64,000 nucleotides of DNA from BOG-994 sp049514215 (lineage in GTDB: Bacteria > Pseudomonadota > Gammaproteobacteria > Burkholderiales > Burkholderiaceae_D): contig JBEKVI010000001.1 in assembly GCA_049514215.1 (NCBI GenBank), positions 144,531-208,530 of the forward strand, read 5' to 3'. Shown here in pieces: positions 29,173 through 38,627 of this stretch; position 1 is the stretch's first letter, and each line of letters opens with the position of its first letter. Under the pieces are notes generated by a model that was not told the DNA's origin, did not search any database, and worked only from the letters and a program-made list of their open reading frames with translations. The position numbers were made by a program, and so were the translations under genes.

Positions 29173-29386
29173 CGTGCCTTAACGTATCGTTTGTTGCGAC
29201 CTGTGAAACTCAGCTCGATTCCGGGTTCGTGGTGTCGCGGTGGCAAACCGGGTCAATGCAAAACTAGGGGTCGCACGCACAGGCCCAAATTGGGGCTTCC
29301 CCGACAAATCGGCCTAGAATTATAAGGTATCATCCCCCTTTTTAGCGGCTTCCCCCGCGAACCGGCTGGGTGATACAGCAACCCGG

Positions 29387-29406
29387 GAGCGGGTCACAAC
29401 CCGCTC
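29387..29406 (+). other. Perfect hairpin in the mreB leader
   Basis: GAGCGGGT and ACCCGCTC form an 8-bp stem with a CACA loop, 50 bases before the mreB start. No T run follows. It could affect mRNA stability or translation. The rest of the 283-base gatC-mreB gap includes TAGAAT at 29315-29320, a possible -10 element without a convincing -35. Confidence 0.45.
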
Positions 29407-29455
29407 GGAGATACGGTCAGGGTGTCGCTGCGCGCAAAGCCCGGCGGAAACAAGA

Positions 29456-30499
29456 ATGTTTGGATTTCTGAGAAGTTATTTTTCCAACGATCTCGCGATC
29501 GATTTGGGCACGGCCAATACGCTGATCTACGTCCGGGGCAAAGGCATCGTCCTCGATGAACCCTCGGTGGTTGCCATCCGGCAGGAAGGCGGACCCAACG
29601 GGAAGAAGACGATCCAGGCAGTGGGAAAAGAGGCCAAGGCGATGTTGGGCAAGGTCCCCGGAAACATCGAAGCGATCCGGCCCATGAAGGATGGCGTCAT
29701 CGCGGACTTCACGGTGACCGAACAGATGCTCAAGCAGTTCATCAAGATGGTCCACGAGTCGCGGCTGTTTTCGCCTTCTCCGCGAATCATCATTTGTGTA
29801 CCCTGCGGATCGACCCAGGTCGAGCGCCGGGCCATCCGGGAATCAGCCCTGGGTGCGGGAGCTTCGCAGGTCTACCTGATCGAAGAACCCATGGCCGCGG
29901 CCATCGGCGCGGGCCTGCCGGTTGCCGAGGCGACCGGATCGATGGTGGTCGATATTGGAGGAGGCACGACTGAGGTGGGCGTCATCTCCCTTGGAGGCAT
30001 GGTCTACAAGGGAAGCGTGCGAGTGGGAGGAGACAAGTTCGACGAGGCGATCATCAACTACATTCGACGCAATTATGGGATGTTAATTGGTGAGCCGACA
30101 GCCGAATCGATCAAAAAGGAGATCGGCTCCGCCTTTCCGGGCTCCGAGGTCAAGGAGATGGAGGTCAAGGGCCGCAATCTCTCAGAGGGCGTGCCACGCT
30201 CGTTTACGATCTCGTCAAACGAGATCCTCGAAGCCCTGACCGATCCCCTGAATAACATTGTCTCGGCCGTAAAAAGCGCTCTTGAGCAGACCCCTCCCGA
30301 ACTGGGGGCCGACATCGCTGAAAAGGGCATGATGCTCACGGGCGGTGGGGCGTTGTTGCGCGATCTGGACAGGCTCTTGATGGAAGAGACTGGACTTCCC
30401 GTGATCGTTGCAGAAGATCCTTTGACTTGCGTGGTCCGGGGTTCTGGGCTTGCGCTCGAACGCATGGACAAGCTGGGCAGCATCTTCACTTCGGAGTGA
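29456..30499 (+). CDS. mreB: Rod-shape actin-like protein MreB
   Basis: A 347-residue actin homologue that polymerises under the membrane and guides the elongasome. The ATP-binding motifs are DLGTANTLIYVRGKG (phosphate 1), DIGGGTTEVGVISLGG (phosphate 2) and MLTGGGALLRDLD (adenosine). The N-terminus MFGFLRSYFSND matches the membrane-binding amphipathic end. It leads the mreBCD-mrdA-rodA-rlpA run. Only a weak GGAAACAAG precedes the ATG. Confidence 0.97.
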   Translation: MFGFLRSYFSNDLAIDLGTANTLIYVRGKGIVLDEPSVVAIRQEGGPNGKKTIQAVGKEAKAMLGKVPGNIEAIRPMKDGVIADFTVTEQMLKQFIKMVHESRLFSPSPRIIICVPCGSTQVERRAIRESALGAGASQVYLIEEPMAAAIGAGLPVAEATGSMVVDIGGGTTEVGVISLGGMVYKGSVRVGGDKFDEAIINYIRRNYGMLIGEPTAESIKKEIGSAFPGSEVKEMEVKGRNLSEGVPRSFTISSNEILEALTDPLNNIVSAVKSALEQTPPELGADIAEKGMMLTGGGALLRDLDRLLMEETGLPVIVAEDPLTCVVRGSGLALERMDKLGSIFTSE

Positions 30500-30537
30500 G
30501 TGCGAGTGGTAAGGCGTTCAGCGAGACGCGTTGAGCG

Positions 30538-30556
30538 CAAGCAGGTCCGGTGCTTG
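30538..30556 (+). other. Intercistronic hairpin between mreB and mreC
   Basis: CAAGCA and TGCTTG are complementary around a seven-base loop in the 106-base mreB-mreC gap, without a T run. It may help set the known excess of MreB over MreC by stabilising upstream mRNA, but it is short. Confidence 0.3.
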
Positions 30557-30605
30557 AGTTGTATTGCGTGCTTGCTGGCTCTTCGTGGCTCCGCGAGGCT
30601 CGCCC

Positions 30606-31505
30606 ATGGAATATAGCCCGCCCCCATTCTTCAAACAGGGCCCTTCGGCTCGCGCGCGGCTGATCTTCTTCTCCGTGTTTGCCATCACCCTGCTCGTCGC
30701 CGATGCGAGGTTTAACGCGCTTTCGACCATCCGCAGGATCCTCGGCGCGACGCTTTATCCCATCCAGCGAGGGGTGCTGCTGCCCGGCGACTGGCTTGCC
30801 GATGCGAGCCGCTATTTCACCTCAACCGAAAAGCTTGAAGAGGAAAACGCCGGTCTCGTGCGGGAGAAGACGCAGCTTGCGCAAAATGGCCTGCTTTCAC
30901 AAGAACTCCTCGCCGAGAACACCCAGCTGCGTAAGCTCCTGGGTGCGCGCGCGCGTCAGCAGAGCAAGTCGATTTCCACCGAAATTCTCTACGACGCCCG
31001 GGATCCCTCATCGCGACGGGTCGTGATCGATCGAGGCTCCGGCGATGGGATCACCCCGGGACTGCCCGTCATCGACGATTCCGGCGTGGTGGGCCAGGTC
31101 ACGCGCGTGTTTCCTCTTCTGTCGGAAGTGACCCTCTTGACGGACAAAAGTCAGGTCATACCCGTACAGAACCTGCGATCGGGGCTGCGATCGGTCGCCA
31201 CCGGAGGCAGCGAAGGAGGCCTCTTGAATCTGCGATTCATGGCCGCGAATGCGGATGTCAAAATAGGGGATACGCTCGTGACCTCGGGCATTGACGGTGT
31301 TTACCCGGCCGGATTGCCCGTGGCACGTATCGTCCAGATCGAGCACGGAGCGGCATTCGCTTTTGCGACGATTCTTTGTGAGCCCATCGGGGGCGTCGAT
31401 CGCAATCGCTACCTTCTGGTCTTGCTTCCCGAGCCGCTTCCCGAGGCGCCACCGCCGCCGGAACCGACCCCCGAACAACGTCACATCAGAAGGCCGGCAC
31501 ACTGA
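30606..31505 (+). CDS. mreC: Rod-shape-determining protein MreC
   Basis: A 299-residue bitopic inner-membrane protein of the elongasome. One membrane helix lies at about 19-36 (LIFFSVFAITLLVADARF), followed by a coiled coil (KLEEENAGLVREKTQLAQNG) and the double beta-barrel periplasmic domain with GSGDGITPGLPVIDDSGVVGQ and LTDKSQVIPV. The C-terminal tail is proline-rich. ATG 30606 is preferred to the GTG at 30564, because it begins the family-like N-terminus (MEYSPPPFFKQGPSARARL). The stop overlaps the mreD start by one base. Confidence 0.95.
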   Translation: MEYSPPPFFKQGPSARARLIFFSVFAITLLVADARFNALSTIRRILGATLYPIQRGVLLPGDWLADASRYFTSTEKLEEENAGLVREKTQLAQNGLLSQELLAENTQLRKLLGARARQQSKSISTEILYDARDPSSRRVVIDRGSGDGITPGLPVIDDSGVVGQVTRVFPLLSEVTLLTDKSQVIPVQNLRSGLRSVATGGSEGGLLNLRFMAANADVKIGDTLVTSGIDGVYPAGLPVARIVQIEHGAAFAFATILCEPIGGVDRNRYLLVLLPEPLPEAPPPPEPTPEQRHIRRPAH

Positions 31506-32017
31506 TGCAAAACCCGCAGTACATCCTTCGCCCCGTCAGTCCGCCTTTTATCGCGTTCTCGCTGGCTTGGGCGCTGATTCTCAATTTCCTGCCTTGGGGG
31601 CACATCTACTGGATCCCCGATTTTGTGGCGCTGACTCTGGTCTTCTGGAGCATTCACCAGCCGCGTAAGGTCGGGATCGGTGTGGCTTTCGCGATGGGGC
31701 TTCTCATGGACGTCGATGATGCGACACTGTTGGGCCAGCACGCGCTTGCCTATACGCTTTTGTCCTATGGGGCCATCATGCTGCATCGGCGCATCCTCTG
31801 GTTTGGAACGCTGGCCCAGACCATCCATGTGCTGCCTCTTTTCCTCGTGGCCCAGGTGGCGACCTTCGTGGTGCGCTTTCTGGTCGAGGGGACCTATCCC
31901 GATTGGACCAGTCCGCTGGAGAGCTTCGTGACTGCCGCACTTTGGCCCATCGCCACGTGGCTGTTGCTCGCACCGCAGCGGCGTCCGCTGGATCGCGATG
32001 AGAATCGGCCTATTTAA
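31505..32017 (+). CDS. mreD: Rod-shape-determining protein MreD
   Basis: A 170-residue inner-membrane protein with about five hydrophobic helices, a core part of the elongasome. Family-like segments are WALILNFLPWG, PDFVALTLVFWSIHQPRKVGIG and FAMGLLMDVDDATLLGQHALAYTL. Its start is fused to the mreC stop (TGATG), which shows translational coupling. Confidence 0.93.
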   Translation: MQNPQYILRPVSPPFIAFSLAWALILNFLPWGHIYWIPDFVALTLVFWSIHQPRKVGIGVAFAMGLLMDVDDATLLGQHALAYTLLSYGAIMLHRRILWFGTLAQTIHVLPLFLVAQVATFVVRFLVEGTYPDWTSPLESFVTAALWPIATWLLLAPQRRPLDRDENRPI

Positions 32018-32038
32018 CGGCCTCGGAGATCCAAGAAG

Positions 32039-33955
32039 ATGACCGAGTTCAAGGACACCGAGCGTGAGTTGCGTCTCTTTAGGCTGAGATTGGCCGCCGC
32101 AGTCTCTTTCGTGCTCGTCGGTTTCGCCCTCCTTGCGGGACGGCTCGTCGATCTTCAGGTCGTGCGCCACTCGGAATTCGCCGCGCAGGCCGAGGAAAAC
32201 CGCATCTCCGTCGTGCCCATACCCCCCAACCGTGGCTTGATCCTCGATCGAAATGGCGTGGTTCTCGCGCGCAACTATTCGGCCTATACACTTGAGATCA
32301 CTCCGGCCAGAGTCACGGATTTGGACGCGACCATCGACGCGCTCTCCGAGGTGATCGAGATCCAACCACGAGACCGCAAGCGATTTCGAAAGGTTTTGGA
32401 GGAATCAAAAGGCCTCGAGAGCGTGCCGATTCGCACCCGGCTAACGGACGAAGAAGTGGCCCGCTTTGCGGCGCAGCACTATCGTTTTCCCGGAGTGGAA
32501 ATTCAGGCTCGTCTGTTTCGCCAGTACCCCTTGGGGGAACTGGCCGCGCACGTCATCGGATACATTGGCCGAAAGAGTCAGCGTGATATCGACGCCCTGG
32601 CTCAGCGGGAAGACGAGGAAGGTATTGATCTGCTGAGCAACTATCAGGGCACCGACTACATCGGCAAGGAGGGCTTGGAAAAACGCTACGAGGAATACCT
32701 GCACGGAACTACCGGGTATGAGGAGGTCGAGGTCTCCGCCGGCGGACATGCGGTAAGAACCCTGTCGAGCACTCCTGCCACAGCCGGAAACAATCTGATC
32801 TTGTCGCTCGATGTGGACTTGCAACAGGTGGCTGAAAAGGCCTTCGGCGACCGGCGTGGCGCGCTGGTCGCCATCGAGCCGGAGAGCGGCGATGTGCTCG
32901 CCTTCGTCTCCGAACCCGGTTTCGACCCCAATTTGTTTGTGGAAGGCATCGACAGTCAGAATTGGGACCTGTTGAACAATTCGCCCGATCGGCCCTTGAT
33001 CAACCGGCCTTTGACGGGCGCCTATCCGCCCGGATCGACTTTCAAACCCTTTTTGGCACTCGACGCGCTCGAAACCGGGAAACGGACACCGCAGTGGGGC
33101 TTTAATGACCCCGGGTTTTTCATGTTCGCGGGCCATCGGTTTCGCGATGACAAGGAAGGGGGTCATGGCTACGTTGACATGTACCGCTCCATTGTCGCGT
33201 CTTGCGATACCTACTACTACATGCTGGCCAACGATTTGGGGATCGATTCCATCGCGAGCTTCATGAAACCCTTCGGGTTCGGACAGATCACGGGAATCGA
33301 CCTGGACGGCGAGCGCACCGGGGTCTTGCCCTCGCCGGAGTGGAAACGGCGCTTTTTCAAGGGAGCCGAGCAGCAGCGCTGGTATGCGGGCGACACCGTG
33401 AGCATCGGCATCGGCCAGGGCTACAACGCCTATACTCCCCTGCAGATGGCGCATGCGATCGCAACGCTCGCCAACGACGGAGTGGTGATGACCCCGCACT
33501 TGGTGAAAGCCATCGAAAACAGCAAGACGGGCGAACGGACGCTGACCATTCCCAAGGCGAGCTTTCGCATCGCCTTGAAGCCTCAGAACCTGCAGACCAT
33601 TCGCGATGCCCTCGTAGGTGTGAACAAGGAAGGCACGAGTGCGGCGGCATTTAAGGGGGCAGGCTATACCTCCGGTGGCAAGACGGGGACGGCGCAATTG
33701 TTTCAGGTCAAGGAAAACGAGAAATATCGGGAAGGGCACGTCGCTGAGCGCTTGCGCGATCACGCCTGGTTTATCGCCTATGCCCCGGCCGATCACCCGC
33801 GCATCGCTGTTGCAGTTCTCGTGGAGAACGGGGGGTTCGGTGCGCAAGCGGCAGCCCCAATCGCGCGCGAGGTGTTTGACTTTTACCTGTTAGGCAAGAA
33901 GCCGTCGGCAAACCAACCAGGAGCGGCACCGGAGATCGAGGTGCACGATGACTAG
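32039..33955 (+). CDS. mrdA: Penicillin-binding protein 2 (peptidoglycan transpeptidase)
   Basis: The 638-residue elongasome transpeptidase that cross-links peptidoglycan in the side wall. One N-terminal membrane helix (about 19-38) is followed by the dimerisation domain with PPNRGLILDRNG. The penicillin-binding domain has the active-site STFK in PPGSTFKPFL, SCD in IVASCDTYYY and KTG in GGKTGTAQL. It ends in an unstructured tail. The rodA start overlaps its stop by eight bases. Confidence 0.97.
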   Translation: MTEFKDTERELRLFRLRLAAAVSFVLVGFALLAGRLVDLQVVRHSEFAAQAEENRISVVPIPPNRGLILDRNGVVLARNYSAYTLEITPARVTDLDATIDALSEVIEIQPRDRKRFRKVLEESKGLESVPIRTRLTDEEVARFAAQHYRFPGVEIQARLFRQYPLGELAAHVIGYIGRKSQRDIDALAQREDEEGIDLLSNYQGTDYIGKEGLEKRYEEYLHGTTGYEEVEVSAGGHAVRTLSSTPATAGNNLILSLDVDLQQVAEKAFGDRRGALVAIEPESGDVLAFVSEPGFDPNLFVEGIDSQNWDLLNNSPDRPLINRPLTGAYPPGSTFKPFLALDALETGKRTPQWGFNDPGFFMFAGHRFRDDKEGGHGYVDMYRSIVASCDTYYYMLANDLGIDSIASFMKPFGFGQITGIDLDGERTGVLPSPEWKRRFFKGAEQQRWYAGDTVSIGIGQGYNAYTPLQMAHAIATLANDGVVMTPHLVKAIENSKTGERTLTIPKASFRIALKPQNLQTIRDALVGVNKEGTSAAAFKGAGYTSGGKTGTAQLFQVKENEKYREGHVAERLRDHAWFIAYAPADHPRIAVAVLVENGGFGAQAAAPIAREVFDFYLLGKKPSANQPGAAPEIEVHDD

Positions 33956-35102
33956 CCGACCCTGGGCCGAGGAACTTTGGGCGCGCATGCGCCCCTATCT
34001 GCAAGTCTTCGACGGCCCCCTGCTGGGCGTTCTTGCCATCCTCGCCATTTTGAGCCTGGTGACCGTCTATAGCGCGGGTTACGATTTTCCCGGGCGATTT
34101 GTCGGTCAGATCCGCAATCTCTGCGCGGCGTTTCTCATGATGTGGTTTCTAGCACACGTTCCTCCCCAGTCGCTGATGCGTTTTGCCGTGCCGATTTATA
34201 CCGTCGGCGTAGGCCTGCTCGTGGCCGTTGCACTCTTTGGCACGGTGAAAAAGGGCGCCCGGCGCTGGCTGGATATCGGCGTTGTTATCCAACCTTCCGA
34301 GGTCATGAAAATCGGCATGCCGCTCATGCTGGCCTGGTACTTTCACAAGCACGAGACGCTGGTGCGTGGCCGTGACTTCCTCGCAGCCGCGGTACTGCTT
34401 GCCATCCCAGTTGGCCTTATCGCCAAGCAGCCCGACCTCGGGACGGCGATCCTGGTTTTGGCTGCGGGAATCTATGTCATTTACTTCGCGGGTCTGTCCT
34501 GGAAACTGATCGCGCCGGTCATTCTCGCTCTGGCCTTGGGCGCTGGAAGTCTGATGTACTTTGGCGATCGCATCTGCGCGACCGATGTCGCCTGGCCGGG
34601 CATGCATGACTACCAAAAGCAGCGCATCTGTACCTTGTTGGATCCCACGACCGATCCGCTGGGGCGGGGCTTTCACACGATTCAGGCGGCGATCGCCGTG
34701 GGATCGGGGGGCGTGACCGGCAAGGGATATCTCCAGGGTACGCAAGCCCACCTGGAGTTCATTCCCGAGCGGACTACGGATTTCATCCTGGCCGTCTACT
34801 CCGAAGAATTCGGACTGGTGGGCAATCTCGTTTTGATCCTGCTGTATTTGGCCCTGGTCGGGCGCGGCCTCATGATTGCCCTCAATGCCCCGTCCTACTT
34901 CGCACGTCTTCTCGCCGGCGCGATCACACTGATGTTTTTCACGTATGCCTTCGTGAATATGGGCATGGTCTCGGGCCTTCTGCCTGTTGTTGGCGTGCCC
35001 CTGCCCTTCATGAGCTACGGAGGCACGGCGCTCGGTACCTTGGGCGTGGGCGCCGGCATCCTGATGAGCGTGCAGCGCCATCGCAAGCTGATTCAGACCT
35101 GA
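33948..35102 (+). CDS. rodA: Peptidoglycan glycosyltransferase RodA
   Basis: A 384-residue SEDS-family membrane enzyme with about ten helices that polymerises glycan strands with PBP2. Family signatures are KKGARRWLDIGVVIQPSEVMKIG, AKQPDLGTAILVLAAG, the functional WSGGVTGKGYLQGTQ-like loop (here GSGGVTGKGYLQGTQAHLEF) and GVPLPFMSYGGTALGTLGVGAG. The overlap with mrdA suggests equal expression of the two partners. Confidence 0.96.
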   Translation: MTSRPWAEELWARMRPYLQVFDGPLLGVLAILAILSLVTVYSAGYDFPGRFVGQIRNLCAAFLMMWFLAHVPPQSLMRFAVPIYTVGVGLLVAVALFGTVKKGARRWLDIGVVIQPSEVMKIGMPLMLAWYFHKHETLVRGRDFLAAAVLLAIPVGLIAKQPDLGTAILVLAAGIYVIYFAGLSWKLIAPVILALALGAGSLMYFGDRICATDVAWPGMHDYQKQRICTLLDPTTDPLGRGFHTIQAAIAVGSGGVTGKGYLQGTQAHLEFIPERTTDFILAVYSEEFGLVGNLVLILLYLALVGRGLMIALNAPSYFARLLAGAITLMFFTYAFVNMGMVSGLLPVVGVPLPFMSYGGTALGTLGVGAGILMSVQRHRKLIQT

Positions 35103-35111
35103 GTTGCGAAT

Positions 35112-36314
35112 GTGTCCCAGCGAGACTCGATGCTAGGCGGCGCACTGCCCAAGCCCAATGCACGCGCAGGCGCAGCCCGTCCCCTGATTCTCTTTTGCAT
35201 CGCCCTTTTGCTCTTGGCCGGGTGCGCATCGACTCCGAAAAGTTCGCGACCCTCCACCTCCTCCGGGGGTGGCGCGCCTGCGCGGGGCGGCGGGTACTAC
35301 CTGGACGACGGACCGGGTGACAATCCGCCCGCCAATCTGGATCAGATTCCCGATGCTGTGCCGCGAACCGAGCCTTATTCGTCGGGTGCGAACCGACCCT
35401 ACAATGTGTTTGGCAAGGACTACCTGCCCGACACCTCGGATCGGCCCTTCGTCGAGCAAGGCATCGCCTCCTGGTACGGCCGACGGTTCAATGGGCAGCG
35501 GACCTCGAGCGGCGAGGTCTACGACATGTATGCAATGACCGCGGCGCATCCGACGCTGCCCATTCCCAGCTACGCACGCGTGACCAACCCGTCCAACGGA
35601 CGATCGGTCATCGTGCGCATCAATGACCGTGGGCCGTTTCACTCCGGCCGGATTATCGACCTTTCGTTCGCGGCGGCCTACCGATTGGGTTACGCCAATG
35701 TCGGCAGCACGATGGTGCAAGTCGAACGACTCCTGCCGCGCGACATCGCCGCGGGCCGCTACACGGTCACTGCACCGGTGGTTGCACAACGAGACACGGC
35801 AAAACCGGCAGCCCCTGCCGCTAGCCGGCCGAATACCGCCGCCGCAAACGATGCGTCCCCGCTTGCCGCCGTGGAGCCGAGTACGAACGCGCCGGGCTCA
35901 TCGGTCATTGGGGCGCAGGCTTCCACGTCCAGCGGGCCCGGGGCGGCGTCGGGCGGATCCACTGCAAGCCCGACCGGGCTTAGCCCGGGGGACCTGCCCT
36001 CGGACCTGGTCCCAGCGGAATACCTGGCCCAGAATGCCCCGCGCGCGAGCGCCGTGCCCTCCGCGGATCTGCCGCTTAGCGGGCACTATGTGCAGCTGGC
36101 AGCCTTTCGTGCGCGCGCGGGAGCAGAAGGATTCATGCAACATCTCACGCGTGAGCTGGATCCAACGCTGGCGACGCGCCTGCGCATCACGGCTGCCGAC
36201 AGCTTCTATCGCGTGCAGCTGGGCCCCTACGGCGATCGCAATGAAGCCGAAGGGGCCGCCAGCCGTCTGAAGGGCGACTTGGGGATCGAGACGATGATCG
36301 TGACCCCCCGTTGA
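35112..36314 (+). CDS. rlpA: Septal-ring lytic transglycosylase RlpA, lipoprotein
   Basis: A 400-residue outer-membrane lipoprotein that cleaves denuded glycan strands. The lipobox LLAGC is near residue 38. A double-psi beta-barrel (about 115-215) has GIASWYGRRFNGQRTSSGE, TAAHPTLPIPSYARVTN and VRINDRGPF. A low-complexity Ala/Pro/Ser linker (215-325) precedes a C-terminal SPOR domain (about 325-400, YVQLAAFRARAGAEGFMQHL) that binds denuded peptidoglycan. GTG 35112 is taken as start; ATG 35130 is possible. It closes the elongation cluster and is convergent with rsmI. Confidence 0.93.
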   Translation: MSQRDSMLGGALPKPNARAGAARPLILFCIALLLLAGCASTPKSSRPSTSSGGGAPARGGGYYLDDGPGDNPPANLDQIPDAVPRTEPYSSGANRPYNVFGKDYLPDTSDRPFVEQGIASWYGRRFNGQRTSSGEVYDMYAMTAAHPTLPIPSYARVTNPSNGRSVIVRINDRGPFHSGRIIDLSFAAAYRLGYANVGSTMVQVERLLPRDIAAGRYTVTAPVVAQRDTAKPAAPAASRPNTAAANDASPLAAVEPSTNAPGSSVIGAQASTSSGPGAASGGSTASPTGLSPGDLPSDLVPAEYLAQNAPRASAVPSADLPLSGHYVQLAAFRARAGAEGFMQHLTRELDPTLATRLRITAADSFYRVQLGPYGDRNEAEGAASRLKGDLGIETMIVTPR

Positions 36315-36325
36315 CGCGTTCCCGG

Positions 36326-37216
36326 TCAATCCGGATGCACATCGCGCTTCAAGTCTAGCGCCAGGCCATAGAGGCCATTTCGCGGCAGTCCCGTGAGTTC
36401 AACGGCGAGGGCTACAGCTTCCGAAAGAGGGAGCCGATCCAAAAGCTTCGCCAGCACGGGCCGCGCGCGCTCCAGGGCGTCGGGGGGATTCTCTTGCGCT
36501 TCCACGATGAGGACGAATTCACCCCTCTGGCGATCCGCATCTTCGCGCATCCACTTAAGCGCTTCGCCGAGCCGGATCGACTTGATGCTCTCAAAAAATT
36601 TGGTGAGCTCCCGCGCGATGACAAGTCTTCGGTGGGCGCCAAAGACCTTGCAAAGCAATTCGATGGTCTCGAGAACGCGCTGGGGCGCCTCATACAGGAC
36701 CAGGTGCGCCGGCCCGATGACGAGTTCGCGTAGCACGCGTTCGGCCTGCGCGGCTTTGGAAGGCAGAAAACCGAGAAAGTAGAAGCCGGCTTCCTCCAGG
36801 CCCGCGGCGCTTAAAGCACAAATTGCGGCGCTGGCTCCCGGCAAGGGGACGACGTGCATGCCTGCCTCGCGGGCGCTCGCGACGAGCTTGGCGCCGGGAT
36901 CCGAGATTGCAGGCGTCCCGGCATCCGAGATGTAGGCAATGCGCTCACCCAGACGCAACGCGGCAATCACGGTGTGTGACGAGCTGCGCTCATTGTGTCG
37001 ATGCAATGAGATACAAGGTTTGCTAATTCCGTAGTGACCCAGAAGCCGGCGCGCCATGCGCGTATCTTCGGCGGCCACGCGGTCGACCCTCGTTAAGACC
37101 GCCAGCGCTCGTACGGTGATATCGGCCAGATTGCCAATCGGAGTGGCGACGACAAAGAGCGTCCCGGGAGGATATTGCTGCTCTTCTGCCTCCCGCACGA
37201 ACGGGTTGATGTCCAT
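36326..37216 (-). CDS. rsmI: 16S rRNA (cytidine(1402)-2'-O)-methyltransferase
   Basis: A 296-residue SAM-dependent enzyme that methylates the ribose of C1402 in the decoding centre. Tetrapyrrole-methylase-fold signatures are LFVVATPIGNLADITVRAL, AEDTRMARRLLGHYGI, YISDAGTPAISDPGAKLV, VVPLPGASA and FLGFLPSKAAQ. ATG 37216 is preferred; an in-frame TTG at 37225 also exists. It is divergent from diaA, and yraN, which often sits between them, is absent here. Confidence 0.95.
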   Translation of the reverse strand: MDINPFVREAEEQQYPPGTLFVVATPIGNLADITVRALAVLTRVDRVAAEDTRMARRLLGHYGISKPCISLHRHNERSSSHTVIAALRLGERIAYISDAGTPAISDPGAKLVASAREAGMHVVPLPGASAAICALSAAGLEEAGFYFLGFLPSKAAQAERVLRELVIGPAHLVLYEAPQRVLETIELLCKVFGAHRRLVIARELTKFFESIKSIRLGEALKWMREDADRQRGEFVLIVEAQENPPDALERARPVLAKLLDRLPLSEAVALAVELTGLPRNGLYGLALDLKRDVHPD

Positions 37217-37323
37217 GGAGCCCAATGCAAAAATTCGCGAAGCCCAATTCTGCCGTTAGCACCGTGCGCCTCGCCATTACCGTGACGGGACAGGGCGAAA
37301 GACGGGCGTCTTGAAGGGCTGAG

Positions 37324-37329
37324 TATAAT
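37324..37329 (+). promoter_or_regulatory. -10 element placed for a leaderless diaA transcript
   Basis: TATAAT at 37324-37329 is a perfect -10 hexamer. The diaA ATG begins at 37336, seven bases later, where transcription would be expected to start. No ribosome-binding site exists in between and no good -35 is seen. Confidence 0.5.
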
Positions 37330-37335
37330 TGCGTC

Positions 37336-37926
37336 ATGACACTGATCGATCGCATTTTGCGCCAGTTTGACGACAGCGCACGTTTGAAGCAGCAAGCCGG
37401 TGCAGAACTCGGTGACGCGCTAGCCCAGTCCGTCGAACTGATGGTCGAGGCGCTATCGAATGACAACAAGATTCTGGCCTGTGGCAACGGTGGATCGGCC
37501 GCCGACAGCCAGCATTTTGCGGCTGAACTCATCGGGCGCTTCGAACGCGAGCGGCTGCCCCTGGCGGCGATTGCACTCACCACCGATTCCTCGATCCTGA
37601 CGGCGATCGGAAACGACTACAGCTTCGAGGTGATCTTTGCCAAGCAGGTCCAGGGACTGGGGCGTCCGGGCGATGTGCTTCTGGCCATCTCGACCTCAGG
37701 CAGCTCTCCCGATGTCTTGGCGGCAGTCGAGGCTGCACACGAGCGGGAGATGCGCGTCGTCGCTTTGAGCGGCAAGGGCGGCGGCAGAATGAATGAACTG
37801 TTGCGTCCCGGCGATGTCCACATCTGCGTTCCGCACGATCGCACGACACGCATCCAGGAAGTGCATCTTCTGGCGCTGCACTGTCTGTGTGACGGCATTG
37901 ATTGGATGTTACTGGGGGAGGAGTGA
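37336..37926 (+). CDS. diaA: SIS-domain protein, DiaA / phosphoheptose isomerase-like
   Basis: A 196-residue SIS-fold protein. It resembles DiaA, which tetramerises and helps DnaA at the replication origin, and GmhA, the sedoheptulose-7-phosphate isomerase. The sugar-binding segments are LACGNGGSAADSQHFAAEL, AIALTTDSS and LLAISTSGSSPDVL. RTTRIQEVHLLALHCLCDGID is typical of the DiaA group. The neighbours, dolP downstream and rsmI upstream, match the diaA locus in other proteobacteria, so DiaA is favoured. Confidence 0.85.
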   Translation: MTLIDRILRQFDDSARLKQQAGAELGDALAQSVELMVEALSNDNKILACGNGGSAADSQHFAAELIGRFERERLPLAAIALTTDSSILTAIGNDYSFEVIFAKQVQGLGRPGDVLLAISTSGSSPDVLAAVEAAHEREMRVVALSGKGGGRMNELLRPGDVHICVPHDRTTRIQEVHLLALHCLCDGIDWMLLGEE

Positions 37927-38616
37927 ATGACGGCCCAAAAGCAGAAGTTCGCAGTCGTCGCGCTTGATTGTGCCGCTATGGCGGACAAGCCAGGATTGAA
38001 AGAGTGGCGCAGCCTGCGCCTCGGTCTCATCGTTTTGGCACTGGGAGCCCCCTTGGCGGGGTGCATTCCCGTCATCGCGACGGGGGTCGTGGCGGGCACC
38101 TACGCTGCCACGGATCGAAGATCGGTCGGGGCCATCTCGGACGACAAGGTCATTAGCGTGCGTGCCGACAATCTCATCGAAAAGGAGTTTGGCGACGGGT
38201 CTCACATAACCGTCACCTCGTTTAACCGCAAGGTATTGCTCACCGGCGAGGTGCCCGACGACCGGGCCAAGGTACGCGCGGAGCGGATCGTCAACGGCGT
38301 CGAAAATGTGACCGGCGTGGTTAATGAGCTCGCGGTATCGCCCCCAAGTTCGTTCACATCGCGCTCCAGCGACACGTTCATCACGTCCGAGGTCAAGGCG
38401 CATCTCATCAATGAGAAAGATATTTACGCCAACGTGTTCAAGGTCGTCACGGAACGTGGAACGGTCTACCTCATGGGGCGCGTGACCGAGCGCGAGGGCG
38501 ACTACGCGGCCAATATTGCGCGGCAAATTGGCGGTGTTCTTGGCGTCGTCAAGGTCTTCGACTACATCTCCGAGGACGAGCTAAAACTGATGAACACCCA
38601 AGCCGCTCCTTCCTAA
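37927..38616 (+). CDS. dolP: BON-domain outer-membrane lipoprotein (DolP/YraP)
   Basis: A 229-residue lipoprotein with LAGC as lipobox near residues 43-46. Two BON domains follow, at about 75-145 (VLLTGEVPDDRAKVRAERIV) and 155-220 (VYLMGRVTEREGDYAANIAR). DolP supports outer-membrane integrity and BamA/amidase function in other species. The ATG touches the diaA stop, so they are one unit. An internal ATG (37978) would give a more typical signal length. Confidence 0.9.
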   Translation: MTAQKQKFAVVALDCAAMADKPGLKEWRSLRLGLIVLALGAPLAGCIPVIATGVVAGTYAATDRRSVGAISDDKVISVRADNLIEKEFGDGSHITVTSFNRKVLLTGEVPDDRAKVRAERIVNGVENVTGVVNELAVSPPSSFTSRSSDTFITSEVKAHLINEKDIYANVFKVVTERGTVYLMGRVTEREGDYAANIARQIGGVLGVVKVFDYISEDELKLMNTQAAPS

Positions 38617-38627
38617 GGACGAGCCCG

